Part shown: piece by piece, positions 9,128-17,225 of the stretch | Numbering within the stretch: the first letter of the stretch is position 1 | How the letters are laid out: each line of letters begins with the position of its first letter | Origin: Olavius algarvensis Delta 4 endosymbiont | Lineage (GTDB): Bacteria > Desulfobacterota > Desulfobacteria > Desulfobacterales > CAJINA01 | Assembly: GCA_905176665.1 (NCBI GenBank) | Contig: CAJINA010000240.1 | Span: forward strand, 62,001-126,000 | Direction of reading: 5' to 3' | DNA length: 64,000 nucleotides | The notes under the pieces: model-generated | What the model saw: the letters and a program-made list of their open reading frames with translations, nothing else | Told to the model about the DNA's origin: nothing | The model's database searches: none | Position numbers and translations under genes: made by a program

Positions 9128-9828
9128 ATGGAAGAACAGATTGCCCATTTGACCCGCTTGCAAAATATTGAGATTGATTCCAGGGTGACCGAACTGCGGA
9201 TTGCCGAAATTTCACAACAGTATGAGGTCCTGGACCAGCGGCTGCAGGATTTTAAACAGATGATGGAATCGGAAAACCAGCAGAATGACAGCATCAAGAA
9301 GGCGTATCGGGATTACGAGGTGACAGTTCAGGACAACCTGATTCTGATTTCGAAGAGCAAAGAAAAATTGTCTCTGGCGAAGAACAATAAAGAATACCAA
9401 TCTTCCCTTAAGGAGATCGAAGAGCTTGAAAAAAAGAACTCCGATATTGAAGACCTGATGCTGGAAATACTGGATAGTTTAGAGGCCGCTGAAAACCAGC
9501 TAAAAGTGCGTGAGCAGGAATTCGGCGAGCTCAGCGCGGAAGTGGACCAGGGCCGGCGGGAAATTGGCGCTGAAATCGAACTCAAAAAGCAGGAACTTGA
9601 AAAACTCAACCGGAACCTCCAGGAGGCCCGGGCTTTGATAACCCCCGAGTTGATGGATGTTTTCGAGAGAACCAAGAATTCGCAGCCCAATAAGATAGCC
9701 TTGGCGCGCGTAGTGGATGCGGTCTGCCAAGGCTGCAATGTTACCATTCCGGCGCAGTTGTACAATGATCTGCACCGGAGAGACAGGCTGGAATTTTGCC
9801 CGAAATGCGGGCGCATTGCTTACTGGTC

Positions 9829-9844
<16 letters not shown>
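9128..9844 (+). CDS. C4-type zinc ribbon domain protein (DUF164/CT398 family)
   Basis: 238 residues. Residues 1-180 are a long charged coiled coil. The C-terminal end carries a zinc ribbon with two Cys pairs, CQGC near residue 200 and CPKCGR near residue 229, separated by IPAQLYNDL. The family is widespread next to nif3 and rnpB; the coiled-coil/ribbon build suggests a scaffold or RNA/protein-binding role, but no reaction is known. The last five codons and the TGA overlap the 5' strand of helix P1 of RNase P RNA, so this part of the coding sequence is constrained by two functions. Confidence 0.92.
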
Positions 9845-10217
<373 letters not shown>

Positions 10218-10222
10218 AACCA

Positions 10223-10818
10223 GTGTCTGCTCAGAAGTGGCGCCTTTTGGCCCCAGGCGGCGTACTCGCTTCTTTGTAATCCTCAACGTAGATTGACTAC
10301 GCCTCCGGTTACAAAGATGCTCGGGCCTTGCCTGGAACCAAAATTCACCACTTCTGAGCAGACACGGTGATAAACAGAAGCGGCGCCTTTTGGCCCCCGG
10401 GCGGTGTTCTCGCTCTTGTGCAATCCTCAACGTAGCATCTGCTACGCCTGCGGTTGTAAAAATGCTCGGGCCTTGCCTGGAACCAAAATTCACCACTTCT
10501 GAGAAGCCACTTGGCTATATTGAAGTGGCGGCTTCTTGTCCGGCTTAGCCGGCGGCGGTGACGGGTTGGCCCCAGGCGGCGTTCTCGCTCTTGTGCAATC
10601 CTCAACGTAGCATCTGCTACGCCTGCGGATGCAAAAGTGCTCGGGCCTTGCCTGGAACCAAAATTCAACACTTCTGAGCAGACACGGTTTTAGACAGAAG
10701 CGGTACCCTTTGGCCCCAGGCGGTGTTCACGCTTCTTTGTGATCCTCGACGTAGGCTGCCTAGGCCTCTGGGTGAAAAATTGCTCAGGCCTTGCCCTGAA
10801 TCAAAATCTACCGCTACT
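10223..10818. repeat. Array of four long palindromic elements downstream of rnpB
   Basis: Four units in the same direction, about 10223-10365, 10372-10505, 10507-10687 and 10690-10818. The first has 18-bp perfect terminal inverted repeats (gtgtctgctcagaagtgg and its complement). Apical hairpins are CGTAG-attga-CTACG in unit 1, CGTAGCA-TCTGCTACG in units 2 and 3, and a diverged form in unit 4. Read on the minus strand the frame matches the dispersed family ('attttggttc', 'ccggagg', 'tgagga', 'ggggccaaaag'). Unit 3 carries an extra 'ccggcttagccgg' hairpin. Non-coding. Confidence 0.88.
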
Positions 10819-10876
10819 GGACGCCATCGAACGTATTAAGAAGCAAAAAACACGAATAAGAAAGCTTGAAAGATCA

Positions 10877-12187
10877 ATGGAATTTTTAAATGCGGCGTGC
10901 GATATTTCCTTTTCCGAGAAGGTCCGGATATTTTCGCATGACTACCTCAAATGCTGTATCTATATTACCGGTTTCGACGATCCCCAGTATCTCTTTACCA
11001 AGAAATTGTTTTCCGAGCTGATCGCGTCCTCATCGGTATTGGAGGACTTTCTCGATTTCCACGGAGCCAAGAACAACAAGAACTGGTTTTTGTATCGCGA
11101 GCTGTCGGCGGCCGTCCGGCATTTGAGCCTGGCTAGTTTTGCCCAGACCCATATCTCCACCCGCCTTCAGTTTTACGACTTCAAAGATGCCGAAGACTTT
11201 GAAGAGCAGGGTACCCAGACCCTTTTCCAGCTCAGGAAAACCCTGATGCAGCTTGCGCCGGCAATCATTGAGGAGGCCCGGCGCCTCGAAATTCCCATGC
11301 CGCAGGAGCAGTATGATATTTCTGATTTTCCAGGTATTACGACCAGTGAGATGCTGGAATACGATATCGATGATACCAACCAGGATCAGGAGAAGAAAAG
11401 CATTGTCAAGATTGCCAGTGAATTTCTGAATATCGCCCAGAATTTCGAACAGCTGGGTATCTACGAGCCGCTGGAGCCGGAGGAATTCGCAACCCTTATC
11501 CCGGGAAAAGTCAATGAGGTGGAGATCCGCCGTTTCGAGATGCTGGTGCACAACCTCCAGTCTTCCTTCGATACCTACGTCATTCCCGGCGGGTATCGCC
11601 TTCAAAATCGCAAACTCAACCGGTTGCGCGGTTTTTTCTCGGTGGTCTTTCACCTGCTGCAAATGACCGGCCGCCTGCTGCATTTCTACGAACGGCATCT
11701 TTACCAGGCGGGCTATAAGGACATCTACCAAAAGGTCAACGAAAGGATGTCCTCCCTGGTCAACCCCGAAGCCATGCTGGATCGCACGATCAACTACGGC
11801 TTTTTTTACGCCTGCCATTTTCTCAATACGGGGGTTGACCTGGCCAAGGAGATCCTCAACGAGAACATAGAACGCGGTTCGATCACCGTCGGTATTCCCG
11901 TCAAGCTCGGGTTCCACAGCCGGCCCAGCCTACTGGTGGCCAAGATTGTGCAGCACTATGGCGGCCAGGTCGAACTGTGTGTCGGTAAAGACCGGTTCGA
12001 CGCCAGCAGCGTGCTCGATATACAATGGGCCGGCGGGAAGATCCACAAGGAAGATATAGCCCGGGTAACGTTTGAAGGCGACGTGCGGGCCCTGGGCGAT
12101 ATCGAAATCCTGGCCAGCGTCAATTATGGTGAAGATACCATGGGTAAGGGAGTTCCGTTGCCGAAAGAACTCCGTTATTTGCGTTAG
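10877..12187 (+). CDS. Large protein with C-terminal HPr-like phosphocarrier domain
   Basis: 436 residues from ATG 10877. The frame stays open back to GTG 10739, but the extra codons before about 10818 lie in repeat unit 4. A helical stretch (IERIKKQKTRIRKLER) just before the ATG could be genuine, so the start is uncertain. The last 90 residues resemble HPr: strand TVGIPVKLGF, then FHSRPS with the His in the position of HPr His15 (usual L-H-A-R-P-A), then S-S-V-L-D and V-T-F-E-G-D-V-R-A-L blocks. The N-terminal 340 residues are mostly helical and not recognised. Inference: a regulatory phosphocarrier-like protein, possibly a target of a PTS kinase or of HPr kinase; no PTS genes are in view. 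Confidence 0.85.
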   Translation: MEFLNAACDISFSEKVRIFSHDYLKCCIYITGFDDPQYLFTKKLFSELIASSSVLEDFLDFHGAKNNKNWFLYRELSAAVRHLSLASFAQTHISTRLQFYDFKDAEDFEEQGTQTLFQLRKTLMQLAPAIIEEARRLEIPMPQEQYDISDFPGITTSEMLEYDIDDTNQDQEKKSIVKIASEFLNIAQNFEQLGIYEPLEPEEFATLIPGKVNEVEIRRFEMLVHNLQSSFDTYVIPGGYRLQNRKLNRLRGFFSVVFHLLQMTGRLLHFYERHLYQAGYKDIYQKVNERMSSLVNPEAMLDRTINYGFFYACHFLNTGVDLAKEILNENIERGSITVGIPVKLGFHSRPSLLVAKIVQHYGGQVELCVGKDRFDASSVLDIQWAGGKIHKEDIARVTFEGDVRALGDIEILASVNYGEDTMGKGVPLPKELRYLR

Positions 12188-12189
12188 GC

Positions 12190-12385
12190 AAAACACAAAA
12201 TTCGAATATCGAAAATCGAAACAATATCGAATGACAGAAATTCTAATGATTCAAACAATATATTTGTTTGGTCCTACGTAATAGTTTAGTTTCGATCATT
12301 GGGAAATTGGATTTTTCAATCTGTTTCGGATTTGCGGCGTACGTCTTGAGAATACTCCGATATTCGATATTCGAATGTGATGAGC
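12190..12385. repeat. AT-rich 'ttcgatattcgaa' intergenic repeat
   Basis: Low-complexity stretch built of 'gaatatcgaaaatcgaaa', 'ttcgatcattg' and 'gatattcgatattcgaat' words, ending shortly before ispD. The same style recurs at about 52540-52710 before wza. No open frame of interest. Confidence 0.6.
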
Positions 12386-12401
12386 GAAAACGGAATTATC
12401 T

Positions 12402-13097
12402 ATGAACATTGCCCTCATAGTCGCCGGTGGATCCGGTTCGCGCATGCAGAGTGATCGGCGCAAACAGTATCTCGAATTGGGCGGGGAACCGGTGGTTGTC
12501 CGCACGCTGCGGGTATTCGACACCTCCGTCCTGATCGACCGGATCGTTCTGGTTGTTCCGGGAGATGACCAGGTTTTTTGCCGGGAGGAACTGCTTGCCG
12601 GGTCAGGTCTGGCAAAACCCGTTGAACTGGTCGCCGGTGGTGAGACCCGCCAGGCGTCTGTATTTAACGGACTTCAGGCCATCGATGCTGTGGAAGATGA
12701 CCTGGTGGTGATTCACGATGCGGTACGCCCATTTCTGCGACATTCCGAGCTTGCCGCCTGTATCGAAACGGCCGGCAGAAAAGGGGCCTGCATTCTGGCT
12801 CTGAAGGCATTTGATACGCTTAAACAGACCGCGCCCGACGGAAGGATTGAAACTACCCTTGACCGGGAGGCTGTCTGGCTGGCTCAGACCCCCCAAGTAT
12901 TCAACTTTGGTCAAATTCTCGCCGCCCATACCAGGGCCCACAGGACAGGGGTCACCGCGACGGATGATGCCGCTCTGGCGGAACAGGCCGGCCAACCGGT
13001 GATTATTGCGCCCGGCAGCCGTTTAAACATCAAAATTACAACCCCGGAAGATCTCACCCTGGCGTCTGCAATTGCATCATTTTTTCAGCCGGATTGA
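12402..13097 (+). CDS. ispD: 2-C-methyl-D-erythritol 4-phosphate cytidylyltransferase
   Basis: 231 residues, normal length. IspD couples MEP to CTP in the non-mevalonate isoprenoid pathway. The nucleotide-binding start ALIVAGGSGSRMQSDRRKQY has the Arg and Lys of the family; VAGGETRQASVFNGL, VVIHDAVRPF and TDDAAL are the other conserved blocks. No ispF follows; a 377-nt gap comes instead. No strong Shine-Dalgarno is seen before the ATG. Function confident. Confidence 0.97.
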   Translation: MNIALIVAGGSGSRMQSDRRKQYLELGGEPVVVRTLRVFDTSVLIDRIVLVVPGDDQVFCREELLAGSGLAKPVELVAGGETRQASVFNGLQAIDAVEDDLVVIHDAVRPFLRHSELAACIETAGRKGACILALKAFDTLKQTAPDGRIETTLDREAVWLAQTPQVFNFGQILAAHTRAHRTGVTATDDAALAEQAGQPVIIAPGSRLNIKITTPEDLTLASAIASFFQPD

Positions 13098-13474
13098 ATC
13101 TGTTTCAACCCGGTCCGGCCCCCATACCCACCCGCATACCCAATATTTCTGCACTTTTAACAGCGCCATGGATAATACTTCAAATTTGCCATTACCGGCG
13201 GCACCGGACTAAAAACGAAATTAAATTGACATTTCAAGTTACATCTAATATATGTGAAATATTAATTATCACAGTTAAAACAAAGACCTATGGGATGGCG
13301 CGTTTAATGTGATAATTGATGGGCACAAACCGGTTTAGCAAGGTATTCAGGCTTTGCCGAACCGGGGCTGTAACCACCCGGAGACCGCGGGATGGTCAGC
13401 ACGACCCCCGCAGATAGTGGGTACCACCCGATACCGACAAACCCTGCTTCTTAAATTCTAACAGAGAAGACATT
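13098..13474 (+). other. Gap holding a possible structured 5' leader of tpsB
   Basis: No gene in 377 nt. From about 13325 to 13443 the DNA is GC-rich and can fold into a closed multi-arm shape: outer pair GGTTT/AAACC, arms GCAAGG/CTTTGC, CCGGG/CCCGG, GCGGG/CCCGC and GTGGGT/ACCC. It ends about 30 nt before the tpsB ATG. It does not match the GEMM c-di-GMP riboswitch core as remembered. It could be a cis-regulatory leader; this is inference from folding by eye. Confidence 0.3.
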
Positions 13475-15400
13475 ATGACCAGATTTCGTGAAGGCGTCCT
13501 GGCTATATTGCTCGTCCTGTTGTTTGCCTGGCCGGCCTGGGCCCAGGAAACAACTCCTTTCAACCCTCCCCGCAAAGCAACCATTACCACGGCGAATATC
13601 AACCTGCGCAGCGGGCCCGGTACCGACTTTCCTGTTGTCGGCGGGATTAAAGATCAGGGACTGGAGGTGCAAGCCCTGGCCCGGAAGGGGGAGTGGGTCC
13701 AGATCAGGACGGGTGATACTGAAGCTTGGCTGAACGCAAAATTTATCGATATCGATTCACCGGAGGCGGTTCCGGAAACCGGTGACCAGGCAGCAGCGGC
13801 CGCCGCTCCGGCTGCCGTAACCGCGGCTCCGGCAGGCGCCGATGATGGCTCGGCGGTTGAAACGACGGATCGGGAGGAGACCGACGAGGAGTATGTCGAA
13901 GAAGAAGATGCTGATGGTATCTTGGTCCAGAGCATCGTCTTCGAAGGCAACAAGGTCATCAGTACCGAAGAGCTGAATGCGGCGGTCAAGGACTATGTGG
14001 GCCAGCCTCTCACCATGGAGGAGATGGGTGAACTGACCGACCAGATCACCATGGTATACCAGGAAAAGGGCTACATCCTCGCCCGGGCCTACCTGCCGGA
14101 GCAGGAAATCGCAGACGGGCAGTTGAAGATCGCCATTGCCGAGGGCCGCCTGGGCAAGATCAAAGTGGCGGGTGACACACCCTACAGCGACCGGGTGGTT
14201 AAACGCTATTTCGGTTCCCAGGAAAAGATAGGGGTTGTGAAGGAATCGGCACTTGAAAAGGGCCTGGTGCTTTCCAACGAGATACCCAAGACAAAAACCG
14301 ATATCGTTCTCAAAGAGGGAGAGAAGGCCGGAGAGGTTGATATGGCGGTCAACGTCAAAGATTCCCATGTCCTCACCTTCGGGCTCGATGCAGGTATCGA
14401 CTACAACAACTTCGGTTCCAAATTTACCAGTAAAAACCGATTCGGCGGCACGGTCAACATTTACGACCACTGGTGGGGATCGGAACTCAAGATCAGGGGG
14501 GTAGTGGGTGACAGTATCGATGACTCCGCCCTGATTACCGGGGACTGGCGGATACCGATCAACCGTCTCGGCACCCGGTTGGAAGCCCACTATGTGGCCG
14601 CCAATTATTTGATTGGTGAAGGCCTGGAGTTTCTGGGATTGGGTGGGGATACCGAGATATACGGCGTCCGGGCCGTGCATCCGGTGATTACCAAAAAGAA
14701 TATGCGTTTTGAGCTGTCTGCCGGAGTCCAGCACAAAAACGTCGAGAGCCTGATTACCGGAGATAAAAGGATAGACATTACCAACACCGTCCACGTGGGC
14801 TTCAATTTCGATAACCTTGACCGCTACCTGGGCAAGAACATTGTTTTCTTTGACTACCGCCACGGGCACCTCGAACCGCAGAAAGACTTTTCTTGGAGTG
14901 ACACTTCAGCGGCGGCCAGCTATCAGATATCAAAACTCGACCTTGCCCGAATCCAGAAAATTTATGGTTACACCAGTCTGCTGGCCCGCGGCTCCGGGCA
15001 ATACTCTTCCGAGAGACTGGTCTCCCAGGAACAGTTCGTGATCGGCGGCTATGGCAGTGTTCGCGGACATGAACCGGCCACATACATCGGCGATTCCGGA
15101 TATACGCTTTCGGGAGAATTGATGTTTGCGCCGCCATTTGTGGAAGATACAAAAGTGTTCGGCCTGCGGGCGACGCAGGTGTTCCAGTTGGCCCTATTTT
15201 ATGATTTCGGCCAGATTTATGTTAATGATCCGCCGCCGGGGGTTTCCAACACGGAGACCCTGGCAGGAATGGGGGGCGGGCTGCGGATTTTCTATAAAGA
15301 CCGGTTTGTGTTCAAGTACGACATCGGGTTTCCGGTCAACAAGTTTGATGGGAGAGAGGGAGCCATCCACTACTTTCTGGTGTCCCTCAACTTCTTTTAG
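13475..15400 (+). CDS. ShlB/FhaC/HecB-type two-partner secretion transporter (TpsB) with SH3 domain
   Basis: 641 residues. Signal peptide 1-23 ending AWA-Q; a bacterial SH3 domain at about 35-92 (ANINLRSGPGTDFPVVGG); an acidic, Ala-rich linker to about 147; two POTRA-like units to about 275 (IVFEGNKVIS, GYILARAYLPEQEI); then a 16-strand-type Omp85 barrel to the C-terminal F. GYGSVRGHEP in the late barrel corresponds to the VRGY/F motif of loop L6. TpsB proteins export a cognate TpsA across the outer membrane; the giant TpsA is encoded downstream. The N-terminal SH3 domain, probably binding peptidoglycan or the adhesin, is not a standard part of the family. Confidence 0.94.
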   Translation: MTRFREGVLAILLVLLFAWPAWAQETTPFNPPRKATITTANINLRSGPGTDFPVVGGIKDQGLEVQALARKGEWVQIRTGDTEAWLNAKFIDIDSPEAVPETGDQAAAAAAPAAVTAAPAGADDGSAVETTDREETDEEYVEEEDADGILVQSIVFEGNKVISTEELNAAVKDYVGQPLTMEEMGELTDQITMVYQEKGYILARAYLPEQEIADGQLKIAIAEGRLGKIKVAGDTPYSDRVVKRYFGSQEKIGVVKESALEKGLVLSNEIPKTKTDIVLKEGEKAGEVDMAVNVKDSHVLTFGLDAGIDYNNFGSKFTSKNRFGGTVNIYDHWWGSELKIRGVVGDSIDDSALITGDWRIPINRLGTRLEAHYVAANYLIGEGLEFLGLGGDTEIYGVRAVHPVITKKNMRFELSAGVQHKNVESLITGDKRIDITNTVHVGFNFDNLDRYLGKNIVFFDYRHGHLEPQKDFSWSDTSAAASYQISKLDLARIQKIYGYTSLLARGSGQYSSERLVSQEQFVIGGYGSVRGHEPATYIGDSGYTLSGELMFAPPFVEDTKVFGLRATQVFQLALFYDFGQIYVNDPPPGVSNTETLAGMGGGLRIFYKDRFVFKYDIGFPVNKFDGREGAIHYFLVSLNFF

Positions 15401-15404
15401 AGCC

Positions 15405-16364
15405 ATGGCAACCAAGCAAACACTGCGGGTGCTGGCTGTCGACGACGAGTCTTTTATGCTGGAGCTTTACCGGGATTCGTTGAAAAGCGGCGCCAAAGAA
15501 TTTCCCGCCTTCGACATCCAATGTGATGTCTGTCAAACGGGTGAAGCCGCCTTGACGGCAGTGGAACAGGCCGTCGCAGCTGGGGAGCCCTACGCGATTA
15601 TCTTCCTGGACCTCAATTTGGGTACCGGGATGAACGGCGTCTCGGCCGGCGAGCGTATCCGGCAGCTGGATCCCCAGGTGAATTTCGTTATCGCCACCGG
15701 GGACGCGGGCGCCAATCCATTGGACATCGGGAACCGGATTCCGCCCATGGACAAGCTGCTTTACTTGCACAAGCCATTCCAGGTTATGGAGATTCTTCAA
15801 TTCGTGGCGGCCCTGGGGACAAAGTGGCAATCCGAAAGGCTTTTGACAAAGGCCCATGCGGATCTGGAAGAAAAGATCAGCGAGTTGCAGCACAGCGAAA
15901 ACGCGCTTATGGACAACAAGGCGGAGCTTGAAGACGTGAACAGACAGCTCATCGAAACCAACAATGCGCTTTCCATCCTGGCCCGCAACCTCGAAAAGGC
16001 GCGCAAGGTATCAGGGCGGCAACTGCTGCACAGCAGCCGGACCCTCATTTTGCCGATTGTCGATAAACTGCGCCAGTCGCGCTATCTGCGCGGTTACCGT
16101 ACTGATCTGGACCTGCTGAGCAGCTACATCAAGGACCTCAACCCCAGCCTTGCCGATGAAATGGGCATAGCCGGTTCGCTATCGGCCACGGAATCACGCA
16201 TTGCGGCGATGATCAAGATGGGCATGACCAGCCATGATATTGCCCGTAACCTGTATATTTCACCCGAAACCGTTAAAACCCATCGGAAAAACATTCGCCG
16301 AAAATTGAAACTCCAGGGTTCCGGCATCAATCTCCAATCGTTTCTCGAAGGCCATAATGGGTAG
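15405..16364 (+). CDS. Response regulator: receiver, coiled coil, LuxR-type helix-turn-helix
   Basis: 319 residues from ATG 15405, four bases after the tpsB stop, so translation is probably coupled. The receiver domain spans about 1-135 with acidic pocket VDDES, phospho-acceptor Asp in FLDLNLG, and Lys in LHKPF. Residues 140-195 form a coiled coil. The C-terminal domain ends with a LuxR/GerE motif (KMGMTSHDIARNLYISPETV, then KTHRKNIRRKL). Its place between tpsB, a PilZ gene and tpsA suggests it controls the adhesin locus or acts in its signalling. No partner histidine kinase is adjacent. Confidence 0.92.
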   Translation: MATKQTLRVLAVDDESFMLELYRDSLKSGAKEFPAFDIQCDVCQTGEAALTAVEQAVAAGEPYAIIFLDLNLGTGMNGVSAGERIRQLDPQVNFVIATGDAGANPLDIGNRIPPMDKLLYLHKPFQVMEILQFVAALGTKWQSERLLTKAHADLEEKISELQHSENALMDNKAELEDVNRQLIETNNALSILARNLEKARKVSGRQLLHSSRTLILPIVDKLRQSRYLRGYRTDLDLLSSYIKDLNPSLADEMGIAGSLSATESRIAAMIKMGMTSHDIARNLYISPETVKTHRKNIRRKLKLQGSGINLQSFLEGHNG

Positions 16365-16493
16365 GGGGTATACCCATAATCTACCCATGAAAATCCTCCT
16401 TGTCTTTTGACGCCGGTATGAAAGGATTGCTAATGATGTCAAAAGTCCTGTCTTCTCTTCAAATGACGAAAACCTGGATTTCGGAGGCATGTG

Positions 16494-16874
16494 ATGGCAC
16501 AGCGAGATCGTAGAGGCGCGGTTCGGTTCCAACCCCGCAAAAGTACTTTCGTGGCCTTGCGGCCGGAATTTGTCCGGCTTGGCAAGGTGGTGGATATCAG
16601 CAGCAGCGGTTTACGCTTTCAATACCTGATATCCGAAGACAATCAGGTGGAAAAAGGGCGCGTGGCCCTGGACATGTTCATCGGCAGCGATGGTTATTGT
16701 CTGCCTGATATTCCATGTGAAACTGTTTACGAACGCAAAATGGAGCAGCGCGGGGCCGATACCATGGGCCTGGAACAGCGCCAGTGCGGGATAAGATTCA
16801 GGTCGCTAAACCGGGAGCAGGCCGACAAACTGCAGATGTTCCTGCAGCATCATACGTCAGAGGTAGTGCACTAG
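16494..16874 (+). CDS. PilZ domain protein
   Basis: 126 residues. GGAGG at 16483-16487 lies 6 nt before ATG 16494 and only 3 nt before the in-frame GTG at 16491, so ATG is preferred. The c-di-GMP-binding signatures are both present: R-R-G-A-V-R near residue 5 (RxxxR) and DISSSG near residue 34 (D-x-S-x-x-G). It forms a single small domain without membrane segments. The neighbours are a TPS transporter, a response regulator and a giant adhesin, so c-di-GMP control of adhesin export or retention is a natural inference. Confidence 0.9.
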   Translation: MAQRDRRGAVRFQPRKSTFVALRPEFVRLGKVVDISSSGLRFQYLISEDNQVEKGRVALDMFIGSDGYCLPDIPCETVYERKMEQRGADTMGLEQRQCGIRFRSLNREQADKLQMFLQHHTSEVVH

Positions 16875-17062
16875 GCGATTATAAAAAAGCTATTAGCAGT
16901 TGGCTGTTAGCTGTTTGTTACATAATTACAGATTGTTAGAATGGACCTGTCAAGCCAGCCAGCCAATGGTACCGAGAGGAGCAAGGGCAAGTTTTTACCG
17001 GTTAGACCGAAAGGAATATAAAATCATATAACGACATATAAGGATTCGAAATTCCCAATATG

Positions 17063-17204
17063 GAAGCGATCTAATATTAGGATATTGGCCCAAGGTCACG
17101 GCGGGCACGAGTTTTAAACCGGAGGAATACTAAGCGGTATTTCGAGGACTTAGAACTTGGGTCCAACAAAGAGATTGGGCCCATAGACATTTTTAGATAG
17201 CTTC
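17063..17204. repeat. Long palindromic element, copy 2 (diverged)
   Basis: 142 bp with imperfect ends gaagcgatctaa/ttagatagcttc. The family frame is present: 'ggcccaaggtca', 'ccggaggaatact', 'agcggtatttcgagga', 'gggtccaaca', 'gattgggcc'. The stem 'gttttaa'/'ttagaac' flanks the apical hairpin. It ends 21 nt before the tpsA ATG and so probably lies in its 5' leader. The rest of the gap (16875-17062) shows nothing further. Confidence 0.72.
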
Positions 17205-17225
17205 CATCCGTGGAGGACGGAGACC

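Noticed and set aside
8918-9163. Minus-strand frames beginning MSFGP in palindromic copies (also 34252-34443)
   Set aside because: The same peptide appears because the repeat sequence is shared; frames break in other copies, so there is no coding constraint.
13325-13443. GEMM-type c-di-GMP riboswitch
   Set aside because: Context fits and 'caaacc' words occur, but the conserved GEMM core and tetraloop-receptor arrangement could not be matched.
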